From positions 28,226 through 92,225 of the forward strand of contig JANQQU010000063.1 of the NCBI GenBank assembly GCA_028284905.1: 64,000 bases of DNA, given 5' to 3'. Below, in pieces: positions 33,789-43,184 of the stretch. This DNA comes from Calditrichia bacterium (GTDB lineage Bacteria > Calditrichota > Calditrichia > RBG-13-44-9 > J075). Positions within the stretch are counted from its first letter, which is position 1. The number at the start of each line of letters is the position of its first letter. The translations under genes and the position numbers were made by a program. The notes below the pieces were generated by a model. The model did not search any database and was not told where the DNA came from. It saw only the letters and a program-made list of their open reading frames with translations.

Positions 33789-36700
33789 ATGGCAAGATCT
33801 GTGAAGGTGGTCTTTTGGCTGTTGCTCTGTACGTTTGCTTTAACGGCACAGTCAAAAATAGCGCCCGGTTTGAACACAGCCCTTAATAATGCTATCGAAA
33901 ACGATGTGCCGGTGAAAGCATTGATCGTACTGGAAGATCAATTCGATATCCGGGCATTGGACTCGCAGCTTTACGCGGAAGAAGCCTTATTGGGTGAGCG
34001 CGCTTATCGCGTAATTACGGCGCTTCAGGATAAAGCGGCGTCAACACAGGGACCCTTGTTAGATTACCTCGCTTCGAAATCTTCGGATGAGGTTCTTTCT
34101 TATCAGGCTTTTTGGGTTTCCAACATGATTGCTGTTGAGGCCCGTCCGTCCGTTATTATGGAGATGAGTACCCGTAGCGATATCGGTTATCTCCAAATTG
34201 ATGCGGAACTGGAATGGGACAAACCGGTTGCTTCTCAGCCGGCGGATAATATTCCGAATGGCGTTGAGCCTGGTATCCGTGCGATCAATGCGCATTTGAT
34301 GTGGCAAGCCGGTTTTACCGGTGATGGCGTCATCGTAATGGGTGTTGATACTGGTGTGGATCCCAATCACCCGGCAATCGGCTGGAAATGGCGTGGAAAT
34401 TCTGTGCCTGCTGATCAGGCCTGGTTAGATCCCGGCGGTGGCTCAACCACACCGAACGATTGTGATAACCACGGTACTCACACCATTGGTACCATGCAGG
34501 GACTGGACCCGGCAACCAATGATACCATCGGTGTAGCGTTTGGCTCTGAGTGGATTGCAGCAAAAACAATCTGTTCAGGAAATCATACCTCCCGCTCTAT
34601 TGCCGCATTTCAGTGGGCAATGGACCCGGATGGCGATCCCAGCACCCATGATGATATGCCTGTTGGTATCGGGAACTCCTGGTGGGATCCGTCAATTACT
34701 GCCAGCACTCAGTGCGATCCGGCACAGAATCCTTACATTGCTGTCGTTCAGGCAGTAGAGGCTTCCGGTATCGGTATTGTTTTCTCTGCTGGTAACAGTG
34801 GCCCGGGTGGCACTTCGATCACTCAGCCGAAAAATGTAAACTACGATTTAGTAAACTTCTGGGCGACCGGTGCTGTGGATGGCAATAATCCCAGTCTTCC
34901 GATTGCTGGTTTTAGTAGTCGTGGACCGGTGGTTGCCAGCTGTTTAACCGGAGATCCTTCTCTGGATATCAAGCCGGAAGCATCCGCCCCGGGCGTAAAC
35001 GTTCGCTCAGCGGTTATCGGTACTGGTTATGGCAACCTTAGTGGTACTTCCATGGCAGCTCCGCACGTTGTTGGTGCTTTGGCACTGTTGCGTGAGGCGC
35101 ATCCGAACCGCACTGGTACCGAGCTGAAAATGGCTCTCTATCTCACCGCAACGGACCTTGGTGCACCCGGTGAAGATAATGATTATGGTATGGGTGTTAT
35201 TGATGTTTGGGCAGCGCATCAGTCTTTGGCAGATCCGGAAGACCCGGAAGCGCCCACAGACGTTACTGCCTATAGTGATTTCAATACCCCGACGTCCATT
35301 CAGCTGGACTGGACAGACCCGACGAACTATGTTAGTGGCGACACTTTGCTGAATTTCACCATTGAAATTTATCGCGATGGCGCCAACGTTGCTTCTGTAG
35401 CCAGTGGTACCGGCACTTATACAGACGGCGGCTTGACTGATGGTCAAACTTACGCTTATGAAGTCATGTCAAAAGATACGAACGACAGTCTCAGTAATAG
35501 CGTAAACTTGTCTGCTACCGCTGGTGGTGCAGCGACACCCGCAGCACCGACAGATCTCTCCGTAGCAGCAACAACTAGTGATGCAACATTATCCTGGACG
35601 GATCCAACCACCCAGGAAGATGGCACCCCACTGGATGATCTTGATCATATTAATGTATACCGCGATGGCACTATGATTGCCAGCGTTTCTCCGGGAACGG
35701 AAAGTTATGTCGATACACCTCCTCCCGGTTTTGTTTATCGCTATACTGTAACCGCTGTGGACAATGAAAGTCCAGCCAATGAGAGTGATCCCAGTAATGA
35801 AGTGGGCAGCTTTGTTGGCGACGTTCCGAGCTTCCTCATCTGGGTAGGTCCCGATGTGGTAGGTCCCGGTGCGGAAAGTGGTGACAGTATCATGGCTGCT
35901 CTGGCAGCAAATGGTAAAGGTGCCTTCCTGACCAACGATCTCTTTGAGTTTGGTACAGACCTTAGTGTCTACCAGGCCATTTTCGTTGTTCTCGGTATCT
36001 TTGGCGATAACCACACAATCGGCGCCGGTGATCCGGAAGGCCCGGCACTGGATGCATTCCTCTCCGGTGGTGGTAACCTTTACGTCGAAGGTGGCGACTG
36101 TTTTAACTACGACCCCGAGCAGGGCGGTTATCAAATTCGTCCCTGGTTCGATCTCGATGACGGTAACGACGGTAGCGGAGATGTTGCCGGTGTTGTTGGT
36201 CTGAACGATCTTTCTGCATTCAGTTTCGCCTATAATGGCGCTAATAACTGGATGGACGAACTGGTGCCCCTTGGCTCTACTCCTATCTGGAAAAACGACG
36301 CTAATGATGATATCAGCGGCGTAACCTATTCCGGATATAACGGTGGTGGAACAGCCGTTGGTGTTGTGCCTTCTTTCGGTGGCTTTGTAGACAATCCTAC
36401 TGCTATCAACGAAAGCATGCGTGCCCTGGCCGCCAGCGACGTTGAAAGAAATGCTGCTTCTGACGGTCTGAAGATTCGCCCGGAACGCGACGAGCGTCAG
36501 CCGTTTGTGAAAAAAGCAGTACCGGCAACTGCTATTGAGAGCCCGCTGGCTCAGCGCGACATCCTCAAATACCGCGCTAATGGTAGCCTGGAAATTGCCG
36601 CAAACACTAAAGACGAAGTAATGTTCGCTTATCTTACCCTGATGAGCCTTGGTGGTCCTGGCGACAGCCCGGAGCCTCCATCAGACTTCGTTGCTTATAG

Positions 36701-39700
36701 TGACTTTAATACCCCGACCGGTATGTCCTTAACCTGGACGGATCCAAGTGAATATATCAATGGTGATCCGTTAACGGACTTCGGTGTAGTCGTTGCCCGT
36801 GACGGCGTCGTGCTGGATACCGTAGACATGGGTGTGGAAAGCTACACCGATAATGGCCTGACTGACGGTGAATCCTATATGTACGAAGCTTGGGCTGTTG
36901 ATGCAGATGACAGCACAAGTAGCAAGGTAGATGCCAGCTGGACTGCCGGTGGCGCAGCAACACCTTCCGCGCCCTCCGATCTTGCCGGCGACGGTAATGC
37001 TACCGAAGCGATTCTGACCTGGACCGACCCGACCACTCAGGTCGACGGTACACCGTTGGATGACCTCGATGGCATTAACATCTACCGCGATGGTCAATTG
37101 ATCGCTACTGCTGCTGCTGGTGATGAAACTTATACAGATACACCGCCGGCTGATTTTACTTATAACTATACAGTAACTGCGGTCGATAACGAAAATCCGG
37201 TAAACGAGAGCGCAGAAAGTAACTCTGTTTCTGTTTTTGTTGGCGATACACCCGGTTTCCTCGTATGGGTTGGCCCGGATGCAGTTGGCCCCGGTGCGGA
37301 AAGTGGCGATAGCCTCTTTGCAGCCCTGGTAGCCAATGGTGAAGGCGCCTTGTTAACCAACGATCTGTTTGAGTTTGGTACAGACCTGAATGCCTTTGAA
37401 GGTATCTTTGTCGTACTCGGTATCTTTGGCGACAACCATGTAATTGGTGTAGACAGCCCGGAAGGGGCCGCACTGGAAGATTATATGGTTAATGGCGGTC
37501 GTCTCTATTTGGAAAGTGGCGACGGTTTTAACTTCGATCCCGATGCAACCGGTACGCCTGGTTACAACATTCGCCCCTGGTTTGACGTGGATGATGGCCC
37601 GGATGGTACCGCTGACGTTGCAGGCATCGTTGGTCAGAATGACCTCTCCGCCTTCAGTTTTGCTTATGTTGGCGCTAACAACTGGATGGATGAATTACAG
37701 CCGATCGGCTCTACACCTATCTGGAAAAACGACGCTAATGATGATATTAGTGGTGTTTTTAATGTTGGCTATAACGGTGGCAGCGCCCGCGCTATTGGTG
37801 TCGTACCTTCCTTTGGTGGATTGGTTGATGCTGCGGATCGCCCGTTAAACCCGGGAACAAATGAACTGCTGGCATCCGACGTGGTACGCAATCCGTTTAC
37901 ACATGTCGAAAAAGAACGTCCGGAGCGCACTGTTGCTGCGAAACCGTTCGTGAAAAAAGCAGCACATTATCCGGAATTGAAAGCGACTCAGAAGTCCTTT
38001 GACGAGCTGATCAAGATTAATCCGGACGGTAGCATCGAAATGCTCGCCAATACAAAAGTCGATCTGATGGCGGCTTACCTCAACCTGTTCCGCGCCACTG
38101 GCGAACCGACAATTGGGGTAGATCCGACTGCATTGGCCGATACACTCTTAATCGGTGCTACGGCTGAGCACACCATCAACATTAGTAACATCGGCGGTAC
38201 GCTGGCTAGTGATCTCACTTTTGATGTCACAGAAAACCCGGCTGCAGACTGGATCTCCGTAGATCCGGCCAGCGGCACGGTAACTGCCAATAATACTGAA
38301 GGCGTTACGGTAACCCTCGATGCAACCGGTTTAAGTGCAGGACCTTACAGCACAACCCTGGAAATCGCCAGTAATGATACAGCGAATCCGCTGATTGTTG
38401 TTACCGTGGATATGCAGGTGAATGACGCACCGGTCCTCTCAATTTCTCCGAGTTCCTTCGACCTTACCATGGGACCGGATTCAATTTCGGTAGAAACCCT
38501 CTCAATCACCAATTCTGGCGCTGGTCCGCTGGAGTTTATGGTGACGATAGAAGGTGCAGCAGCTGCTAATGCGAAAGTAGATATGATCGCTGGTGGCAAA
38601 GCGCTGAATGCCGGAATTGTTTCTACCGGAAAACCAATGTCTCTGGATCGCTTGACGCAATATCAGAGCCATATTCCTGTTGGTCCGCAGTCTATCGACC
38701 AAAATGAAGTTTCCCAGAAAGGCCCGGGATTTACCCATATCGGAACCATGAGTAAAGAAGCTCTGGCCGAAGAAGTATTTGGTAGTGCACAGAATGCTTT
38801 TGGTCCCCTGGGTGCCCGTGGACGTGGAAACCTCTTTACTTGTACCAGCTCCACAATAATTACCGAACATCGTTTATACCTGAACGTTACCACTGCAACC
38901 GATCTCTACTTTGTGATTGCAGAGAGCGAAACTCAGGCAGGCAACTATGCGGTAATTAGTGTTGCTAACGCTTCTCCTTCCGGTACTGGTGAAGGCTGGT
39001 ATAGTTCCGGCCCGATCAACGCCGTGATGGAAGCTGGCAAATATTACTTGATTTTTGCCCAGTGGGAAGCTGCTGCAAACTATTATAATGAGCAGAATAT
39101 TGCGCCTTATCCGATTCAGGCATCCTTTGGTGAACTGACCGCAGGTGCTGGTTGGTCAACTGGATCCGTACCGGGCTATGCAGTTCCGCCGGTAAATTTA
39201 CATCCGATTGGTGCAACTGCTTTCGCTGATCCGGTCGCTTACTATCAGACGATCGTTACCGGTGGTAGCTCTAGCTGGTTAACGGTAGATCCGACTGAAG
39301 GCACCGTACCTGCCGGTAGCAGCGTAGATGTATCCGTAATCTTTAACTCTTCCGGACTGCTCGGTGGCGATTACAACAGTAATATCATCGTTAGCAGTAA
39401 CGATCCTGCGAATCCTGCCGATACCGCACATGCTCACCTGTTTGTTGAAGGTGAAGTCGGTATTGCACTCTCGCCGGATCCCATCGTATTCCCGGCGACA
39501 TTTGCGCCTGATACGTTGATGCTGAATGTAGCAAACACTGGTAATGGCCAATTGAGCGTTACGGATGTTGCTTCGGATAATTCTGTATTTGTTCCGCAGG
39601 CGACAGCTTTCGACGTACCGCCATTTGATACCGTTATGGTGCCGATTGTTTATCTGCCTGGTACCGCTGGTGTTGATACAGGTACGCTTACCGTTAGCAG

Positions 39701-41240
39701 TAACGATCCTAACAACCCGACCGCCTCGGTTGGCGTAGAAGGTGAAGCCGTTGATCCTCCGGCGATGAGCGTGGATCCGGTTAGTATTTCTCATGGCTTA
39801 GGCGCTGTTGGCGACTCTGCCGATATTCCGGTAGTGATTACTAACAATGGCGGCGCGCCGCTTGAGTGGTCTGCAGCAATGAACCTCTTCGGCACCCAGC
39901 CGGTGGAAAATACCGAGCCGGTTGTTTTCACAAATGCCACGGATCGTTCCGAAGGTGCAACCTACTACGAAAATCCGATCGTTGAAGCCCTTGGTGATAC
40001 CCTCTTCACCTTTAATGCGACAGCTGTTACTCCGACACCGGACATTGCTATTCTCGGTATGGAATTCGCGCTGGGACATTTCTGGTTAACAGGTCGTGAT
40101 CCCAATGGCGGCGAAGATCACAAGCTCTACAAGGTCAGTGCCGACGGTTCGACGTTGGTCGAATTCTGGTCTCAGAACACCAGCTCCGTTTGGGGATGGC
40201 GTGACATGGCATTTGACGGCACCTATCTGTATGCCTCAGATTCCCCGACAGTACAGCAGATTGACCCGGCTACCGGCCAGGCAACTGGTGTAGTGATCAA
40301 CGGACCGGAAAATCCGAATCGTGGACTGGCTTACGATCCGGCTACCGATCATTTCTGGACCGCTAATTTTAGTGGTGATATCTATGAATTTGATCGCGCT
40401 GGTAACGTAATTAATCAGTTCTCCAACACCCTTTCCATCTATGGCCTCGCCTGGGATGATCAGTCCGAAGGCGGGCCGTTCCTCTGGGCATGGAGCCAGG
40501 ATGGACCGGCTGGTGGACCGTTAGTTACCGCAACACAAATTGACCCGACAACAGGTGTACCGACTGGTGTTTTCTTTACCGGTGTAGAAATGAATGGTGA
40601 TCCTGCAGACGATGATATCGCCGGTGGTGCAACCATCTCTGGTGAAATCGTACCGGGTAAATTGACCCTCGCCGGTGTTCAGCAAAGTAATATCAATCCT
40701 GGCGATGGTACCGACTTTGTTGTGGTTTACGAAATGCAAGATCTTGCACCACCGTGGATGGAAATTGTTGGCCCGACAAGCGGCGTTATCAATCCTGGCG
40801 ATCAGGATGGATTTATCGTGCGCTTGCACGCCATCGATCCGGATACAACCTACAATGGTAGTATCAACATCGCTTCCAACGATCCAGCAATGTCTTCGAT
40901 GACGATGCCGGTATCGCTGAGCGTTTCCACAGTTGGTATTGGTGATGATCTGACGATGCCGACAACATACGAAGTTAGCCGAAACTATCCGAACCCGTTT
41001 AACCCGACGACGACGATTAAATACCAGTTACCGCAAGTCTCTGACGTGCGTCTGGTTATTTACAACGTTCTCGGACAGCGTGTGCGGACACTCGTTGCAC
41101 AGCAGCAGGCAGCGGGCCGTTACGAAGTTCAGTGGGATGCCACCAACAGCGCCGGTGATCCGGTCGGTAGTGGTATCTACATCTATCGCTTCGAGGCGGG
41201 CGACTATCAGAAAGTTCAGAAAATGATCCTTCTGAAGTAA
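33789..41240 (+). CDS. Giant secreted subtilisin-like (S8) protease with duplicated FN3/amidotransferase-like modules and Type IX sorting tail
   Basis: 2483 residues. Signal peptide (about 1-22) and a propeptide-like region precede an S8 domain with the triad Asp187 (GVDTGVDPNHP), His228 (CDNHGTHTIGT) and Ser421 (LSGTSMAAP), plus oxyanion Asn in SAGNSGPGG. Then two copies of the FN3-FN3-amidotransferase-like module (about 491-962 and 966-1440), HYDIN/choice-of-anchor-D Ig-like repeats (about 1438 on), a beta-propeller-like region (near 2080-2310, WRDMAFDGTYLYASD) and the C-terminal sorting domain (NYPNPFNP ... GSGIYIYRF). All catalytic residues are intact, so it should be an active extracellular protease exported by Sec then Type IX. 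Ribosome site AAAGGAG. A strong terminator follows. Confidence 0.93.
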   Translation: MARSVKVVFWLLLCTFALTAQSKIAPGLNTALNNAIENDVPVKALIVLEDQFDIRALDSQLYAEEALLGERAYRVITALQDKAASTQGPLLDYLASKSSDEVLSYQAFWVSNMIAVEARPSVIMEMSTRSDIGYLQIDAELEWDKPVASQPADNIPNGVEPGIRAINAHLMWQAGFTGDGVIVMGVDTGVDPNHPAIGWKWRGNSVPADQAWLDPGGGSTTPNDCDNHGTHTIGTMQGLDPATNDTIGVAFGSEWIAAKTICSGNHTSRSIAAFQWAMDPDGDPSTHDDMPVGIGNSWWDPSITASTQCDPAQNPYIAVVQAVEASGIGIVFSAGNSGPGGTSITQPKNVNYDLVNFWATGAVDGNNPSLPIAGFSSRGPVVASCLTGDPSLDIKPEASAPGVNVRSAVIGTGYGNLSGTSMAAPHVVGALALLREAHPNRTGTELKMALYLTATDLGAPGEDNDYGMGVIDVWAAHQSLADPEDPEAPTDVTAYSDFNTPTSIQLDWTDPTNYVSGDTLLNFTIEIYRDGANVASVASGTGTYTDGGLTDGQTYAYEVMSKDTNDSLSNSVNLSATAGGAATPAAPTDLSVAATTSDATLSWTDPTTQEDGTPLDDLDHINVYRDGTMIASVSPGTESYVDTPPPGFVYRYTVTAVDNESPANESDPSNEVGSFVGDVPSFLIWVGPDVVGPGAESGDSIMAALAANGKGAFLTNDLFEFGTDLSVYQAIFVVLGIFGDNHTIGAGDPEGPALDAFLSGGGNLYVEGGDCFNYDPEQGGYQIRPWFDLDDGNDGSGDVAGVVGLNDLSAFSFAYNGANNWMDELVPLGSTPIWKNDANDDISGVTYSGYNGGGTAVGVVPSFGGFVDNPTAINESMRALAASDVERNAASDGLKIRPERDERQPFVKKAVPATAIESPLAQRDILKYRANGSLEIAANTKDEVMFAYLTLMSLGGPGDSPEPPSDFVAYSDFNTPTGMSLTWTDPSEYINGDPLTDFGVVVARDGVVLDTVDMGVESYTDNGLTDGESYMYEAWAVDADDSTSSKVDASWTAGGAATPSAPSDLAGDGNATEAILTWTDPTTQVDGTPLDDLDGINIYRDGQLIATAAAGDETYTDTPPADFTYNYTVTAVDNENPVNESAESNSVSVFVGDTPGFLVWVGPDAVGPGAESGDSLFAALVANGEGALLTNDLFEFGTDLNAFEGIFVVLGIFGDNHVIGVDSPEGAALEDYMVNGGRLYLESGDGFNFDPDATGTPGYNIRPWFDVDDGPDGTADVAGIVGQNDLSAFSFAYVGANNWMDELQPIGSTPIWKNDANDDISGVFNVGYNGGSARAIGVVPSFGGLVDAADRPLNPGTNELLASDVVRNPFTHVEKERPERTVAAKPFVKKAAHYPELKATQKSFDELIKINPDGSIEMLANTKVDLMAAYLNLFRATGEPTIGVDPTALADTLLIGATAEHTINISNIGGTLASDLTFDVTENPAADWISVDPASGTVTANNTEGVTVTLDATGLSAGPYSTTLEIASNDTANPLIVVTVDMQVNDAPVLSISPSSFDLTMGPDSISVETLSITNSGAGPLEFMVTIEGAAAANAKVDMIAGGKALNAGIVSTGKPMSLDRLTQYQSHIPVGPQSIDQNEVSQKGPGFTHIGTMSKEALAEEVFGSAQNAFGPLGARGRGNLFTCTSSTIITEHRLYLNVTTATDLYFVIAESETQAGNYAVISVANASPSGTGEGWYSSGPINAVMEAGKYYLIFAQWEAAANYYNEQNIAPYPIQASFGELTAGAGWSTGSVPGYAVPPVNLHPIGATAFADPVAYYQTIVTGGSSSWLTVDPTEGTVPAGSSVDVSVIFNSSGLLGGDYNSNIIVSSNDPANPADTAHAHLFVEGEVGIALSPDPIVFPATFAPDTLMLNVANTGNGQLSVTDVASDNSVFVPQATAFDVPPFDTVMVPIVYLPGTAGVDTGTLTVSSNDPNNPTASVGVEGEAVDPPAMSVDPVSISHGLGAVGDSADIPVVITNNGGAPLEWSAAMNLFGTQPVENTEPVVFTNATDRSEGATYYENPIVEALGDTLFTFNATAVTPTPDIAILGMEFALGHFWLTGRDPNGGEDHKLYKVSADGSTLVEFWSQNTSSVWGWRDMAFDGTYLYASDSPTVQQIDPATGQATGVVINGPENPNRGLAYDPATDHFWTANFSGDIYEFDRAGNVINQFSNTLSIYGLAWDDQSEGGPFLWAWSQDGPAGGPLVTATQIDPTTGVPTGVFFTGVEMNGDPADDDIAGGATISGEIVPGKLTLAGVQQSNINPGDGTDFVVVYEMQDLAPPWMEIVGPTSGVINPGDQDGFIVRLHAIDPDTTYNGSINIASNDPAMSSMTMPVSLSVSTVGIGDDLTMPTTYEVSRNYPNPFNPTTTIKYQLPQVSDVRLVIYNVLGQRVRTLVAQQQAAGRYEVQWDATNSAGDPVGSGIYIYRFEAGDYQKVQKMILLK
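35259..36672 (+). repeat. Shared module, copy B (within the protease)
   Basis: Encodes residues 491-962: TAYSDFNTPTSIQLDW, second FN3, then FLIWVGPDVVGPGAESGDS and GDCFNYDPEQGGYQIRPW. Homologous to copies A and C, which are also about 1.41 kb. It retains Cys in GGDCFNYDP. Confidence 0.88.
36684..38106 (+). repeat. Shared module, copy C (within the protease)
   Basis: Encodes residues 966-1440: VAYSDFNTPTGMSLTW, second FN3, then FLVWVGPDAVGPGAESGDS and SGDGFNFDPDATGTPGY. It differs from A and B by a short insertion and by Gly in place of the Cys at the elbow-like position. Confidence 0.88.
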
Positions 41241-41264
41241 GCTTACTTCGTTTGCTTTTTATAC

Positions 41265-41299
41265 AAAACCCCGGCATGGTATCATGCCGGGGTTTTTTT
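41265..41299. terminator. Strong bidirectional Rho-independent terminator
   Basis: AAAACCCCGGCATG, loop GTAT, CATGCCGGGGTTTT, then further T. A 14-bp perfect stem serving the protease gene on the plus strand and the convergent dehydrogenase gene on the minus strand. Confidence 0.93.
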
Positions 41300-41359
41300 A
41301 TGGGACTAGTATCCCGGAGGTGTGGTGGTCATGTTTTCTGCGCGGGGAAGCGGATTCGC

Positions 41360-42502
41360 TTAAATGATCCGCTCGGATACTCGCCAGTTAACTCCTCTTT
41401 GATTCAATCCCCGCAGCAGGTAAGAAATACATTCCGGATGTTTGCCTAAAAACTCCGGCGGCGAAACACCCTTGTCAGAATAAAGTCCGTTCGCAATCAT
41501 ACGAATGGCAAGCGTGGCAGTGTATCCGGTGGTGCGCGCCATGGAAATGACATCGGTTTCCGGGCAATACTTGTCATACATATTAATCGTGTATTTCATT
41601 TTTTGGCCGTTCTTAATACCTTCAACAACCGATTGGAAAATGGTTATATCTCCCTCACCGGCTTTTAACTTCCAGTTGGGAAATAACACCTGGGAAGTTA
41701 GTTCCAGCGGACTGATTTTTTCATCCCCGACAACAATGCTTTTTTCCTTGGAGAAAAATCCCAGCTCTCTCAGGGTAGCCATTTTCTCCATATGGCCGGG
41801 GTAGCGTAATGTTTTCTCTTTCAGATTGGGGCAGTTCAGGGTTTGGGTTAAAGTGCGTAATCCATCGGTGTTGAATGCTTCCAGTGTGCCCACCTCCGGA
41901 AAGAAAATGTATTCCGGATCGGATAATGCCGGGCGCACCATCTCGAAGCCATTCTCGATATAGCGTGCCGGGCGGATATATTCCTCAATAACATCGATTG
42001 GGGAAAAGATCGCCTTATATTCGCTGGGCCACTCTCTAATTTCCGGTAATCCTCCAACATATGTGATTACGCTGTCGATGGTGTCGAGCTTTTCGGAAAT
42101 GTGCATAATCAAGGCGCTGCCCATGCCGGGATAAACGCCACAATCCATAATCATGGTGACGTTATGCGCTTTTGCCAGTTGGTTAAGCGCAAAAGGATCT
42201 TCCTCATAAAAAGCGATACAGGCACAATCTTTCCCTGCCTTTATAATCGCTTTGGCTGTTTCAAATCCCATAAAGCCCGGCACTGCATTAATAACCAGAT
42301 CATAATTGCTGACCAGTGCTGTCACGTCCGCAGGAGTGGCCAGGTTTTGCCGGATGACTGATAACTCCGGACATTTCTTTTTTAAACCAAGCAGCACAGC
42401 TTCATTCTGGTCTGCAACAGTTACTTCAAATTGTTTATCCCTAACTAAATCTATTGCCATGGGCCCGCCGATTAGGCCGGCACCGAGCACTATAATCTTC
42501 AT
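41360..42502 (-). CDS. Saccharopine dehydrogenase-like NAD(P)-dependent oxidoreductase
   Basis: 380 residues. N-terminal Rossmann fold MKIIVLGAGLIGGPMA, then DCGVYPGMGSAL and the C-terminal saccharopine-dehydrogenase domain (TLRYPGHMEKMATLRELGFF). Relatives include saccharopine dehydrogenase, lysine 6-dehydrogenase and carboxynorspermidine dehydrogenase; the exact amino-acid substrate is not resolvable. ATG at 42502 is chosen from GAAGAGGTG upstream and the exact Rossmann start; a 17-codon upstream extension is spurious. Monocistronic, ending at the shared terminator. Confidence 0.88.
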   Translation of the reverse strand: MKIIVLGAGLIGGPMAIDLVRDKQFEVTVADQNEAVLLGLKKKCPELSVIRQNLATPADVTALVSNYDLVINAVPGFMGFETAKAIIKAGKDCACIAFYEEDPFALNQLAKAHNVTMIMDCGVYPGMGSALIMHISEKLDTIDSVITYVGGLPEIREWPSEYKAIFSPIDVIEEYIRPARYIENGFEMVRPALSDPEYIFFPEVGTLEAFNTDGLRTLTQTLNCPNLKEKTLRYPGHMEKMATLRELGFFSKEKSIVVGDEKISPLELTSQVLFPNWKLKAGEGDITIFQSVVEGIKNGQKMKYTINMYDKYCPETDVISMARTTGYTATLAIRMIANGLYSDKGVSPPEFLGKHPECISYLLRGLNQRGVNWRVSERII

Positions 42503-43184
42503 TGTCACCTCTTCCGGGTTAATATTAAACTCGTTGAAGAAAAAAAATATCATCCTGCCGGATGTGTTGTTGAAACACTACCAATAGGTAAACGCTACCC
42601 TATTTGTGTTAATTGGGTAACTATTTGAAAAATATTAAGATGGATAGGAAGAGAGACGGCTTTTAAAGGCCAGAGAAGCGATTTATATAGGTCGCCAGAA
42701 ATGAATACCGGATAAGTGCTTTTAGATATCCGAATATGGTGGTTGGTTTTTTCATAAAGTCTTATGTGAAAATTACGTGAAAATAATTCGCCCTAAATGT
42801 CAGGCGAAATCTCAACGATTGTTCTGTTTAATATAGCGAAAATATTGATACACCCAATGCTAATTATTCAAAAAGGCCGCCGTAGCATTTATACCTGGTA
42901 TTAGGTTTTAGCCACTGCAGCCGCACTACGATTTAGCACAATGATGAATCCTGCGGCAATCAGGAGTTTTGCAAATATCGCAGATTTCACGTAAGTTGTT
43001 CAAAGAGATGCTTGTAAGAATCCTGATTCTAGTAGACAAATCCCGAATTCAAATCTTTGATGTCTTCTCTAATATTCTTAAATATCCCCATACTTGATAT
43101 GGATTGAATCACAGTTATTTTCAGCTAAATATTTTTGTCTAATGCCGGAAAGGTTTCAAAACCGTGAATGTTAAGGGAAAAGCG
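42503..43184. other. Intergenic region between divergent genes
   Basis: About 680 bases, no strong promoter or hairpin recognised. A minus-strand GTG frame (42901-42990) encodes a 29-residue hydrophobic peptide (AIFAKLLIAAGFIIVLN) without a ribosome site; probably a remnant or chance. Confidence 0.4.

Noticed and set aside
39279..39794. Antisense frames inside the giant protease (also 35589-36134, 31575-32138)
   Set aside because: Arg/Ile/Thr-rich shadows of Gly/Asp/Val-rich repeats.
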